From Acidobacteriota bacterium (GTDB taxonomy: Bacteria > Acidobacteriota > Terriglobia > Acidiferrales > UBA7541): DNA of 64,000 bases. Below are positions 1 to 7,186 of this stretch, piece by piece. The stretch covers positions 264,964-328,963 of the forward strand of contig QHZD01000017.1 of NCBI GenBank assembly GCA_003225315.1, in the 5' to 3' direction. Position numbers and translations under genes: made by a program. Each line of letters opens with the position of its first letter. The first letter of the stretch is position 1. Below the pieces are notes generated by a model. The model was given only the letters and a program-made list of their open reading frames with translations. It searched no databases and was not told where the DNA came from.

Positions 1-264
1 AGGACTGGCGGGATTGAACTGAGCTGCTGTTGGACGTGGGGAGTAAATCAGGAGGAGCAAAACAGAGAGAGAGGTTCCGATGCGCATACCCTATCTCCTG
101 TGGCGGAGTATAGCACAACCAAGAGATGGCGCGTCCGCAAAACGGATGCAAACAATACTGAATCCCGAAAAAGAATTGCCGGGAAATTGCCTTCTAGCGT
201 CCAGAGTGAGGTTCAGGCTATGGGGATAGCAGGAGCCGAATTTTGCGTCTGCAAGTTATTCATT
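1..264. other. Left margin without a recognisable gene
   Basis: I see no convincing reading frame or RNA gene here. The only structured item is one copy of a 13-base near-palindrome that recurs twice within the next 2.3 kb. The stretch lies downstream of a leftward run of small genes and may hold their terminator or the edge of a mobile segment, but no attachment site can be shown because the boundary is outside the window. Confidence 0.4.
134..146 (-). repeat. 13-mer TCCGTTTTGCGGA, copy 1
   Basis: Reads TCCGTTTTGCGGA on the minus strand. Exact copies occur at 1791-1803 and 2347-2359 on the plus strand. The ends TCCG and CGGA form a short inverted repeat, so it could be a protein-binding site. 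This copy is intergenic. Confidence 0.6.
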
Positions 265-519
265 CTACGCCGCTAATTTTGGGGTTTCGTAACACTCAGA
301 AGCCTTCGGGGGTTCATGTAGCCTTTGCCGGTATGCCCGCTGTTTCGCAGCGTTATTCCTATGCTTCTTTGGCCTTCCGCCCAGATGTTCTGGTGCGCTC
401 TCGACCGGCTCGAAAGTTATGGAACGGCGCATGTTCCGCTGTAGATTTTCGTAGCGACGCGGATCAGTGCGCTCTAATTCGCGCATGAACGCGGCGTCCG
501 CTTTCTTGCTAACATTCAT
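265..519 (-). CDS. Small basic protein of a mobile-element-like run
   Basis: An 84-residue protein of unknown function. The middle is strongly basic (residues about 48-66, containing RPKKHRNNAAKQRAYRQR), which suggests nucleic-acid binding. A GGAGG ribosome binding site sits four bases before the ATG, supporting this start. It follows the helix-turn-helix gene by 12 bases on the same strand and is probably co-transcribed with it. Small proteins with an AKQRAYRQR-like basic stretch are, in my recollection, common in phage and mobile-element gene runs, but I cannot name a family. The coding assignment is fairly sure and the role is not. Confidence 0.7.
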   Translation of the reverse strand: MNVSKKADAAFMRELERTDPRRYENLQRNMRRSITFEPVESAPEHLGGRPKKHRNNAAKQRAYRQRLHEPPKASECYETPKLAA

Positions 520-531
520 GCGGCCTCCTTC

Positions 532-1461
532 TCAAGCCACGGCAGACCGTCCCGCAAATTGCTGCGCTTTTTCTTTAAGCCAGGCCAGCAGGTCTGGACT
601 CTTGGCTTCCACCAAGCGGTAGGCGTGCTTGTTGAATTTATCCTCGGCGCTGTCCGTGATTGCTTCCCAATCGTGGTCATGCTGACCGATAAGGTTATCT
701 TTTGCTTCTCTGTAGTACTCGACGGATTGGGGAATCTGCGCGCCACTCTTAATACTGGCTGCTCGGTATAAAATCCACAGCACCAAATCGAATGCGCTCC
801 TCTCTTCCATCTCCTGACAGAAGGAATTAAAGGCTTGCACAGCAGCCAGCGGTGCAGCGTCCTTTTGCTGCAACGCGGTATCAGTATCTCTAACCTTGTC
901 GGTTAAAGAATGATCGGTTCGGCACTCACCATGAGTGGGTTTTGACATTCCGCTCGCTGGTATGAGTGGGTTTGCATTCTCGGATGAGTGGGTTTCTGCG
1001 CTAATCTGCCCCCCCTCGTCACCGTTGGTCGCCCTTCCAACCTGAGATGATTGGGTTTCTTCAATCGCTTCCCACCACTTTTGCTGCTGAAAGATGTCGA
1101 AAATCTTGCGGTCCTTGATAAAGTATTGGACCGTGCAGTTCTTGCCCCGCCCGCCCTTCTTTCCCTGCCGCGTTGAAATATCCACAACGAGCCGATCCTT
1201 GTATTCCAACTCGCGGAGCACACGCCGAGCCTGGGCCGTGCTGCAACTCGCTTTCGCGGCTATGTCATTGAGTCCCGGCCAGACGTTGGGATAGCGGTCA
1301 CAGAGGGCGCGGAGCACGGCTTTCTTCACTTTGTCCGGGCGGTGTTGTCCGCGAAGGTTAGGTCTGATGAAAACCAGATGGGAGGCGATATGCGAGAGCC
1401 TGTATGCGGACAGGCCGACGATGGGATTTATTTCAATTCGCTGCATTGGCGGCGGCCACAC
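532..1461 (-). CDS. Helix-turn-helix protein, replication- or regulation-like
   Basis: A 309-residue protein. Residues about 40-100 look like a winged helix-turn-helix: a conserved KKAVLRALCDRYPNVWPGL start, then an AQARRVLRELE recognition-like helix and a basic wing rich in K, G and R. The rest is polar and poorly conserved. Proteins of this layout are found as helix-turn-helix or replication-initiation-like proteins on plasmids, phages and genomic islands; that is an analogy, not a proven match. The start overlaps the end of the upstream 68-residue gene by 34 bases, and the stop is 12 bases before the next gene, so it sits inside a tight leftward operon. A second in-frame ATG lies five codons downstream. 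Confidence 0.72.
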   Translation of the reverse strand: MWPPPMQRIEINPIVGLSAYRLSHIASHLVFIRPNLRGQHRPDKVKKAVLRALCDRYPNVWPGLNDIAAKASCSTAQARRVLRELEYKDRLVVDISTRQGKKGGRGKNCTVQYFIKDRKIFDIFQQQKWWEAIEETQSSQVGRATNGDEGGQISAETHSSENANPLIPASGMSKPTHGECRTDHSLTDKVRDTDTALQQKDAAPLAAVQAFNSFCQEMEERSAFDLVLWILYRAASIKSGAQIPQSVEYYREAKDNLIGQHDHDWEAITDSAEDKFNKHAYRLVEAKSPDLLAWLKEKAQQFAGRSAVA

Positions 1462-1634
1462 ATTCTCTGCACGAATATCCTGTCGCGGCGTTGAAAATAA
1501 ATACCCTCTGCGTGGGCCTTGCGCGCGGCCTGGCGATCCTCACGCCTGCCAATCCTCCGCAGGTCAATGGGGTATCGCTCGCCCTCGTATCCCGCTGCGT
1601 AAAACCGATAAAGCACGTCGCTCATATCCATGTC
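1428..1634 (-). CDS. 68-residue hypothetical protein
   Basis: A short protein beginning MDMSDVLYRFYAAGYEG, rich in Arg and aromatic residues, with no family I recognise. The start is chosen because GGAGG lies five bases upstream of this ATG; a longer frame from 1694 has no such site. It overlaps the start of the helix-turn-helix gene, a typical layout for translationally coupled phage or plasmid genes. The function is unknown. Confidence 0.6.
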   Translation of the reverse strand, partial: DMDMSDVLYRFYAAGYEGERYPIDLRRIGRREDRQAARKAHAEGIYFQRRDRIFVQRMCGRRQCSELK

Positions 1635-1711
1635 GGCCTCCAGTGATGAAAAATGTCGTGAGGGCAAAATGCCCCATAAGAGCCATTTTATCACCGGCCC
1701 GTCAACCTTTT

Positions 1712-2086
1712 TCAGCCAGCCGCAACCGTTTCCGGTTCCACGTCCGACGTGTACTCATCGGCACCCTCATTGGCAGGGTCACGATCCGCGTCCGTTTTGC
1801 GGATTTTCTGCGTGTCGCTGCGCGCTTGCACGCAGAGGATTCCTGGCCGCCCCTGGTCGCTTTCGGGATACGTCCTGAAAATGAACGCAAGCCGGGCCGG
1901 ATCGGTCACGATGCAATCCGCCACCGGCGAGCGCCAGCGGTCCAACGCAGGGCGCGGCATGGTTCCAATTCGTGATGCGCGATTGCTCAAGGTTCTCCTC
2001 GCACTCGTACCACACCAGCTCGTCGCCGCTAATGGGGCAGCGGGGCGGGAGATGTTGCTCGCGTGCTTCGCGTTCAGAAAGTTCAT
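1712..2086 (-). CDS. Hypothetical protein with a possible frameshift
   Basis: An open frame of 124 codons whose ATG has an AGGTG-like ribosome binding site seven bases upstream. Its last 80 residues (from PRPALDRWRSPVADCIVTD onward) look like genuine protein. Its first 43 residues are Ser/Ala/Thr/Arg-rich and look like an out-of-frame shadow. In the next frame, from a GTG at 2090, the same DNA gives a natural-looking acidic start (HELSEREAREQH, then CPISGDELVWYECEENLEQ). Joining the two near 1960 needs a single-base change. Either the start is as given, or the gene carries a one-base frameshift or assembly error. It is the first gene after the hairpin at 2107-2145. Confidence 0.45.
   Translation of the reverse strand: MNFLNAKHASNISRPAAPLAATSWCGTSARRTLSNRASRIGTMPRPALDRWRSPVADCIVTDPARLAFIFRTYPESDQGRPGILCVQARSDTQKIRKTDADRDPANEGADEYTSDVEPETVAAG
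1791..1803 (+). repeat. 13-mer TCCGTTTTGCGGA, copy 2
   Basis: Exact second copy of the 13-base sequence. This one lies inside the coding region of the leftward hypothetical gene, where it encodes part of a Lys-Thr-Asp-rich stretch. The coding position weakens a purely regulatory reading. Confidence 0.6.
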
Positions 2087-2106
2087 GCACTAACACCTGC
2101 CAGAAT

Positions 2107-2145
2107 AAAAAAAGGCCGAGATCGTGTTTGAGCACGATCCCGGCC
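2107..2145 (-). terminator. Rho-independent terminator or attenuator before the leftward operon
   Basis: On the minus strand a 13-bp stem (GGCCGGGATCGTG pairing with CACGATCTCGGCC, loop CTCAAA) is followed by seven T. The one imperfect pair is G-U in minus-strand RNA but A-C in plus-strand RNA, so the structure favours leftward transcription. No leftward gene lies to its right before 4238, and the first gene of the leftward run begins about 20 bases after it. It may therefore act as an attenuator or insulating terminator. Confidence 0.75.
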
Positions 2146-2346
2146 TGGCGGGGTCCACTTTTAGTGGGGTTTTGCTCGGCGCTACCGAGCAAGATCAATT
2201 TGTTTTCCCGCCAGGGACTAAACCAGATTCCATCCGTTCGTACTTCGGGATGGTCGTGCCGCATCACAGGGATCGCATTCGCGCGTCCCTCTACTTATAT
2301 ATGTGTGCTTTTCGCGGGCTTCTTGTTCAATTTATTTGGGCGTCAG

Positions 2347-2359
2347 TCCGTTTTGCGGA
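2347..2359 (+). repeat. 13-mer TCCGTTTTGCGGA, copy 3
   Basis: Third exact copy, here extended to GTCCGTTTTGCGGAC, a five-base inverted repeat. It lies in the intergenic region between the leftward operon and the rightward AlbA_2 gene, where an operator could control either or both. Confidence 0.6.
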
Positions 2360-2450
2360 CGAGGGACTTTCTATTTCTGCGTATACGTTTGTCGATTTCC
2401 CTGAACAATCGTGCTATGTGACAATCGAGAAAGAATCGAGCAGATTCCCT

Positions 2451-4238
2451 ATGGCCCAATCCCAGCAACCCGAAAACAAAAACCGTTCGACTCCGAGCCT
2501 GCCAGAACGAGCCACCGGGTATAAGCAAGAAGTTGAGAAGGTCGTGCGTGAAGTGGGGGAACACCCGCTGTATGAACTGAAACGCTCCTGCTCGTTCCGA
2601 AATCTTGCAGAGAAAATCGAGTTCGTGAAAGACATACAGTCCATAGCCACTTCACACATCCAAACAGAGAAATTCTTGGTTATAGGCGCTGATGGCGCGA
2701 CCAAGACTTTTCATGCAGTCCACAATATGAACGAGTTCGACGAAGCCGCCGTTAGACAATTGCTGGAGAAGTACCTCAGCCCAGTGCCGGACTTTGAGTT
2801 ATTTCAAATGACTTCATCGGACGGATGCCCTTTTGTCCTCTTCGTTGTTCCGAAGCAGAAAAGGCGAAGAATCCTCGCGAAAGTCACGGTAGAGGATTCG
2901 ACGGATGCGAAATCGAAAATCGTGCTCCGGGAGGGCGACCTTTGGACGAAGGGTACATCCACTGGAAAGAGACTCGCCAAGCCCGAGGATTGGGACGAAA
3001 TCTATGAGGAAGTAATTGAGACGGAGACAGAGCGACGGACAAGGCAGAGGACGGCCCATGCGCTCGAAATGGCAACCGCCCGAGAAAAAGTGCGTCTGAG
3101 CTATGGGCAGTCGTCCCTGCCCAGTTTTTTTACCGACGAAGAATTTCCGGCTTTGATGGAAAATTTGTGTAGTGCGCAAGATGGACCTCGGTTCAATGTG
3201 CTCTTGGAGCGATTGCGTGATGACCTGGTTGAAGGATGGCACCAAATAGGAGCCTACGAAGAATCGCCAGCACTGTTGGCTAATCCCGCCGCTTCTCTAC
3301 TCGGGTTAAGAGAAAGAGTACGCGAGAATATTAAGAATGTGTTTCGCCCCGCGATGCACTGGTTGACTCTTGCCGGAATATACGTCGTAAAAAACAGCGG
3401 GCCGGTTGCGTTCTTGGATGCGGTTGCCGATTTGTTGAAGGAAGTATTTGACACGTCCCACCAGTTGGTGATGGCTCGCTCATTGACGCCTCTCGGAGCT
3501 ACCTCCCCTAGCGCAGACGAGCATGTGAGCCATACCGTCCCGGCCCTTGAGAGTCTGGTTTCGCTTCATCTAATCGGTGCTTATCTGACTAAGCGGAAAC
3601 GGTTTCAGTATTTGAGAAGTCTCTTTCGACCTGATGTGTATCCCGCTGGGCAGCGATTAAGCGAGCAAGAAAGGAAAACCCTGATGGCTTTTTGGCCGCT
3701 CGGTTTGGGGTGCGGGGAACCAGCAGAACTTCAGTATCGGGCCGGGAAAATCAATCATTGTGCCAAAAGGATTGAAACGGATTTGTCATACCTTCACCTG
3801 TTTGGCTCAGGAACAACCGCGACGGGGGCACTCTGTCAGTATGAGTTGTGCCTAGAGCTAAACTCCCATGTCGCTATGCCTAGTGACGACACCCAAGAAT
3901 CGTCAGCTTACGTTGCAAAGATGTATCCCGAGATGTACTTCACCTTCTGGCCCAGCCTAATAGCATTCCCTCTTGAGTATATTCATGGCTTGGCGCTGAC
4001 ACTATTTTCCGAGATTAAGAAAGCGAAGCCCGATCTTCTCAAACTCATCCTTTTCGACTCGGCGTTCGTTGGCTTTTTGACGAGGCCGGGGTCAGACATG
4101 GTATTCGCAAGATTTCTGAGCGGTCTCGCAAGCAACCAAGCGCAGTTGCACATGGAGATGCGCCGGTTCCCTTCCATGCAATTTTGGCCGAAAGAACTGG
4201 ATGCCGCGATTAAACAGTCGCGGAGGAACAAGACATAG
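2451..4238 (+). CDS. AlbA_2 (Schlafen-type) domain protein
   Basis: About 595 residues. Residues 38-172 match the AlbA_2 putative nucleic-acid-binding domain of bacterial Schlafen-like proteins: HPLYELKRSCSF (the conserved E-x-K), a helix with KDIQSIATS, the strand-turn KFLVIGADG, FVLFVVPKQ, and the REGDLWTKGTSTGKRL closing segment. The remaining 420 residues are helical and unlike anything I recognise. AlbA_2 proteins are diverse regulators, and some are linked to defence. The open frame extends upstream to 2124, but that part runs through the terminator hairpin and looks non-coding; the ATG at 2451 is preferred although its ribosome site is weak. Base composition is lower in GC than the surrounding genes, consistent with horizontal transfer. 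Confidence 0.75.
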   Translation: MAQSQQPENKNRSTPSLPERATGYKQEVEKVVREVGEHPLYELKRSCSFRNLAEKIEFVKDIQSIATSHIQTEKFLVIGADGATKTFHAVHNMNEFDEAAVRQLLEKYLSPVPDFELFQMTSSDGCPFVLFVVPKQKRRRILAKVTVEDSTDAKSKIVLREGDLWTKGTSTGKRLAKPEDWDEIYEEVIETETERRTRQRTAHALEMATAREKVRLSYGQSSLPSFFTDEEFPALMENLCSAQDGPRFNVLLERLRDDLVEGWHQIGAYEESPALLANPAASLLGLRERVRENIKNVFRPAMHWLTLAGIYVVKNSGPVAFLDAVADLLKEVFDTSHQLVMARSLTPLGATSPSADEHVSHTVPALESLVSLHLIGAYLTKRKRFQYLRSLFRPDVYPAGQRLSEQERKTLMAFWPLGLGCGEPAELQYRAGKINHCAKRIETDLSYLHLFGSGTTATGALCQYELCLELNSHVAMPSDDTQESSAYVAKMYPEMYFTFWPSLIAFPLEYIHGLALTLFSEIKKAKPDLLKLILFDSAFVGFLTRPGSDMVFARFLSGLASNQAQLHMEMRRFPSMQFWPKELDAAIKQSRRNKT

Positions 4239-4465
4239 CCCCAAATCCTGAGCGTCTGGCAGAGCGCCAGCGGGAACTGTAAGAAGTGGTGCGCGAAGTT
4301 ACATGCTGGAAGGAAGCGCATGCAACGACGATGAAAGCGATCCTGCGCGAGTACCTGCAAGAAGAGGTAGACACGCTTCGACCGCGCACCTTGGAGGTAG
4401 TCAACGGCAGTGCCCAGCCGAGTTTACAGGCAACGAGTTTACAGAGCGATTCGAGTTTACGGTAA
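4239..4465 (+). pseudogene. Possible gene remnant with internal stop
   Basis: One frame (entering from 4232) reads DIAPNPERLAERQREL, a TAA at 4280, then EVVREVTCWKEAHATTMKAI and a further acidic helix-like segment down to a stop at 4463. The amphipathic, Glu/Arg-rich composition resembles real protein on both sides of the stop. This looks like the tail of a decayed gene, but I cannot assign a family, and chance cannot be excluded in so short a stretch. Confidence 0.25.
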
Positions 4466-4469
4466 ACTC
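4419..4469. repeat. Three CGAGTTTAC direct repeats ending in an inverted repeat
   Basis: CGAGTTTAC occurs at 4419-4427, 4434-4442 and 4452-4460. The last copy is followed at once by the inverted form, giving GAGTTTAC-G-GTAAACTC, a perfect 8-bp inverted repeat with a one-base centre. It could be an operator or an iteron-like array. The rest of 4470-4726 shows no gene I can support. Confidence 0.55.
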
Positions 4470-4726
4470 TGGCCCGCACACGCCGCAGATAGGAGCCTAC
4501 GCGGGAATTGGAACCGGAATCGTTGCGACGGCCCCACCGTGCGTTTCTCGCCCCCGGCACCACCCGTTCGCGCCATCGCTTCGTCCTTGAAGAAATCTGC
4601 TTTGGCGTGAGCAAGATGCGTCGTTTTCCCACGTGAACTCGCCTTTTTCGAACGCGCCAGCAAGCGAATGTACTCGTGCGCGACGCGGCATTCTGCGGCC
4701 TTCCGGAGTACGCGCATAAACACAAG

Positions 4727-5122
4727 TCAAGGGAGTTCGAAGCCGTGTAGACGCGCCGCCTTGTGATCGAATGTCAGGGTGCAAGAGCAACCCGCTCTGG
4801 CACCGAGCGCAGCGATGACGGAATCGGAGAACGAGCCCTCCCCCTGTTTGAGTGCGATCATGGCGGTGAATACTTCTTGCTCGTTTTCTATTAGAAGCAC
4901 GTCCGTCTGAAGCATACGCTCGATAGCTGCGGCAATTTTTTGCGCCGGTAACCCGTAGGCGCGGTCTAGGACCCACACAGTCTCAACCATCGCTACAATG
5001 CTCACAAAACCAGGAACTTCTTCGGTGAGTCGCCGTTCGATGATCTCAGTCGCCTTTGCCGACTGAAGCGGATCGTCTTGGGTAAGGTAACGAACGAGGA
5101 TGTTGGTGTCGAGCCCGATCAT
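4727..5122 (-). CDS. PIN-domain toxin, VapC-like
   Basis: A 131-residue protein with the PIN ribonuclease layout: MIGLDTNILVRYL at the N-terminus (first acidic residue Asp5), a middle Glu in SIVAMVETVWVL, and GSFSDSVIAALGARAGC with the later Asp, ending TFDHKAARLHGFELP (last acidic residue). These are the metal-binding acids of PIN toxins that cleave RNA. Length is typical. The start overlaps the antitoxin stop by four bases, indicating translational coupling in a toxin-antitoxin operon. Confidence 0.88.
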   Translation of the reverse strand: MIGLDTNILVRYLTQDDPLQSAKATEIIERRLTEEVPGFVSIVAMVETVWVLDRAYGLPAQKIAAAIERMLQTDVLLIENEQEVFTAMIALKQGEGSFSDSVIAALGARAGCSCTLTFDHKAARLHGFELP

Positions 5123-5376
5123 CGACGCGTCGTGGGCCTCGCGGCACGGGCAGCACCTTCAACAGCAGCCTCAGTCATCTCCGCGATCGTCACTGGCCGC
5201 CGACGCCGGGATTTGATGATGCCCCGTAAGGATGATGCAGAGAGTTTCGGGAGGAGCACAACGCTGCCATCAGGATGCACGAAGAACTTGACCCGATCTC
5301 CCGGTTTCAACCCAAGATGCTCACGAATGGCCTTCGGGATCGTCGCCTGACCTTTGACAGTGATCGTGGACTCCAC
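5119..5376 (-). CDS. AbrB/MazE-family antitoxin
   Basis: About 85 residues, starting at a GTG with GGAGG four bases upstream. Residues 2-48 form a swapped-hairpin AbrB DNA-binding domain: STITVKGQATIPKAIREHLG, LKPGDRVKFFVHPDGSVVLLP. The C-terminal tail is basic and Ala/Arg-rich and would wrap the PIN toxin. It should repress its own promoter. It is encoded first, overlapping the toxin by four bases, the usual antitoxin-first order. An upstream extension to 5421 is open but lacks a ribosome site. Confidence 0.88.
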   Translation of the reverse strand: MESTITVKGQATIPKAIREHLGLKPGDRVKFFVHPDGSVVLLPKLSASSLRGIIKSRRRRPVTIAEMTEAAVEGAARAARPTTRR

Positions 5377-5385
5377 AGGACCTCC

Positions 5386-5407
5386 ATTACAACTATGTAA
5401 AAGTAAT
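5386..5407 (-). promoter_or_regulatory. Possible autoregulatory operator of the toxin-antitoxin pair
   Basis: Just upstream of the antitoxin start lie TTAC-N6-GTAA (5387-5400) and a further GTAAT half-site at 5403-5407. The position over the expected promoter fits a site for the AbrB-type protein. This is inference from position and symmetry only. Confidence 0.35.
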
Positions 5408-5479
5408 ACCATAGCTCGCAATTCGCGTCAAGGAGGAGCCGTGAACTAGCCATCCCTGCCTCTTCCCTCGGACGCACCT

Positions 5480-7147
5480 TCAGTGAGACAGGGGAGGCGC
5501 AGGCAGGGCGAAGGCATAGAGAGTGTCCTGCACAGCGAGGATGACGTATTGCCGGCCGTCGAGCTCGTAGGTCATTGGAGAGGCCGCCATGTGTCCGCCG
5601 GCGTTCAGGTGCCACAGCGTTTTGCCCGTGGCGGGATCGAGAGCCAGCAGATTGCCGGAATTATCGGCGCTGAAGAGGAGATGCCCGGCCGTGGTAAGAA
5701 TCCCTGCGATGCTTTCGCCGTTTCCGATTTCGTGATTCCACACGACCTTGCCGGTACGGTAGTCCAGCGCGCGAAGCGTCGCATTGGACCAGAGGTTGCG
5801 GTCGCGGCCTCCCCACCCTTCAGCCTTCCCAGTTGCTGTGCGGTAATAGATGCTGAAGACTCGGCGCGCATTCACGTAGAACAGGCCCGTCTGGGGATCA
5901 AAGCTGGGCGCCATCCAATTCGTGGATCCGTCTGAACCAGGCTCGACCAGCGCGCCGTCCGGGCTGGGAGCGGCCTCCGGTTTAGCGATGGGGCGGCCGC
6001 GAGAGTCGACGCCGGAAGCCCAGGTCTGGTCGATGAACGGAGCTGTGACCAGATGCTGGCCATTCGCTCGATCGAGCAAAAAGAAAAAACCATTACGGCT
6101 GGCTTGCGCGAGAAGCTTGCGTTTCTGGCCTTTGAACTGCGCGTCGAACAGGACGGGCGTTTCGACGGCGTCCCAGTCGTGCACGTCGTGTGGCGAAGGC
6201 TGAAAATACCAAGCCAGCTTCCCGGTGTCAGGATTCAGAGCCACGATGGAACAAGTGTAGAGATTGTCGCCGGGGCGCCCCTCGCCTACGAGCACCGGAT
6301 TAGGATTGCCCGTGCCCCAATAGAGCAGATTCAGCTCAGGATCGTACGTGCCGGTCATCCACGTCATACCGCCACCGTGGAGGAGAGCGTCGGGGTCTTT
6401 GGGCCATGTTTCGGAACCCGGTTGTCCCGGGTCTGGCTCGGTGTACCAGCGCCATTGAACGGCTCCGGTTTCCGGATCCCGCGACTCGAGGAAACCGCGA
6501 ACATCGGTAACATCCCCCGAGACGCCCACGATAACGTGATCGCGTACAACGAGCGGCGCCATCGTCGCAAAGTAGCCGAGTTTTAAATCGGCGAGCTCAA
6601 CGTTCCAGCGAACCGTGCCATCCTTCGCATCGAGGCAGACCAAGTGTGCGTCAGGCGTAGTAAAGTACAGCCAATTCTTGTACATGCCCAATCCGCGATT
6701 GCCAATGTGGTCGCCTTCGGAAACACGCTGGTAATGCCAGATTTCCCGCCCGTAGCGCGCATCTACGGCCCAAACGTTGTCGGGCACCGTGAAGTAGAGA
6801 ACGCCGTTCACTTCCAGAGGCGTAGATTTGATGGTGGACAAATGAGGCTGGAAGATCCAGGCGAGCGTAAGCGAGCCGATGTTTCCAGCATTGATCTGGT
6901 CGAGCGTGCTGAAGCGACGGCCCGAATAGTCGCCGTTATAGGTCGGCCAGGTATCAGTTGCAGGTTTGAGCAGAGCCGCTGCGTCAAGCCCTTGCGCAGT
7001 GAGTAACGGTACATGCGGTCCCAGTGCAAGCAGCAAGAAGACTACAATCATTGCTCGCAGGCACAAAGAAGGGGCCGTCTTATTCTGAAAACGATTCTCG
7101 CAAGAGCGCCTGCACTCGACCATTCGACGCAGCAGTTGAGAAAGCAT
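5480..7147 (-). CDS. Quinoprotein (PQQ-dependent) dehydrogenase-like protein
   Basis: About 555 residues of beta-propeller type, exported by an N-terminal signal (hydrophobic MIVVFLLLALGPHVPLL, then AQG). Repeated WTYNGDY..GRRFS, WGTGNPNP, ALNPDTGKLAWYFQ, HDVHDWDAVETPVL and LDPATGKTLWHL motifs mark the W-type blades of methanol/ethanol dehydrogenases; the Asp in DWD fits the catalytic base position. The adjacent Cys pair that stacks on PQQ in classical enzymes is absent, where the sequence reads VSGDVTDVRGF. Start: GGGAG five bases before the ATG at 7147; an alternative ATG lies at 7183. It follows a di-haem cytochrome c gene, its likely electron acceptor in the periplasm. Confidence 0.9.
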   Translation of the reverse strand: MLSQLLRRMVECRRSCENRFQNKTAPSLCLRAMIVVFLLLALGPHVPLLTAQGLDAAALLKPATDTWPTYNGDYSGRRFSTLDQINAGNIGSLTLAWIFQPHLSTIKSTPLEVNGVLYFTVPDNVWAVDARYGREIWHYQRVSEGDHIGNRGLGMYKNWLYFTTPDAHLVCLDAKDGTVRWNVELADLKLGYFATMAPLVVRDHVIVGVSGDVTDVRGFLESRDPETGAVQWRWYTEPDPGQPGSETWPKDPDALLHGGGMTWMTGTYDPELNLLYWGTGNPNPVLVGEGRPGDNLYTCSIVALNPDTGKLAWYFQPSPHDVHDWDAVETPVLFDAQFKGQKRKLLAQASRNGFFFLLDRANGQHLVTAPFIDQTWASGVDSRGRPIAKPEAAPSPDGALVEPGSDGSTNWMAPSFDPQTGLFYVNARRVFSIYYRTATGKAEGWGGRDRNLWSNATLRALDYRTGKVVWNHEIGNGESIAGILTTAGHLLFSADNSGNLLALDPATGKTLWHLNAGGHMAASPMTYELDGRQYVILAVQDTLYAFALPAPPLSH

Positions 7148-7186
7148 TTTGACTCCCATCTCCTGATTCTGTGGCTTCGCCATTCC

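Noticed and set aside
1..40. Possible tRNA 3' end on the minus strand at the left edge
   Set aside because: The T-loop-like TTCAATC is present but its flanking bases do not pair, and no acceptor stem is visible.
2124..2450. Upstream extension of the AlbA_2 frame
   Set aside because: It reads through the terminator hairpin and has unnatural composition; the protein-like part begins at 2451.
4210..4725. A leftward 171-codon open frame after the AlbA_2 gene
   Set aside because: Ser/Arg/Thr-rich with no domain; no ribosome site; probably chance.
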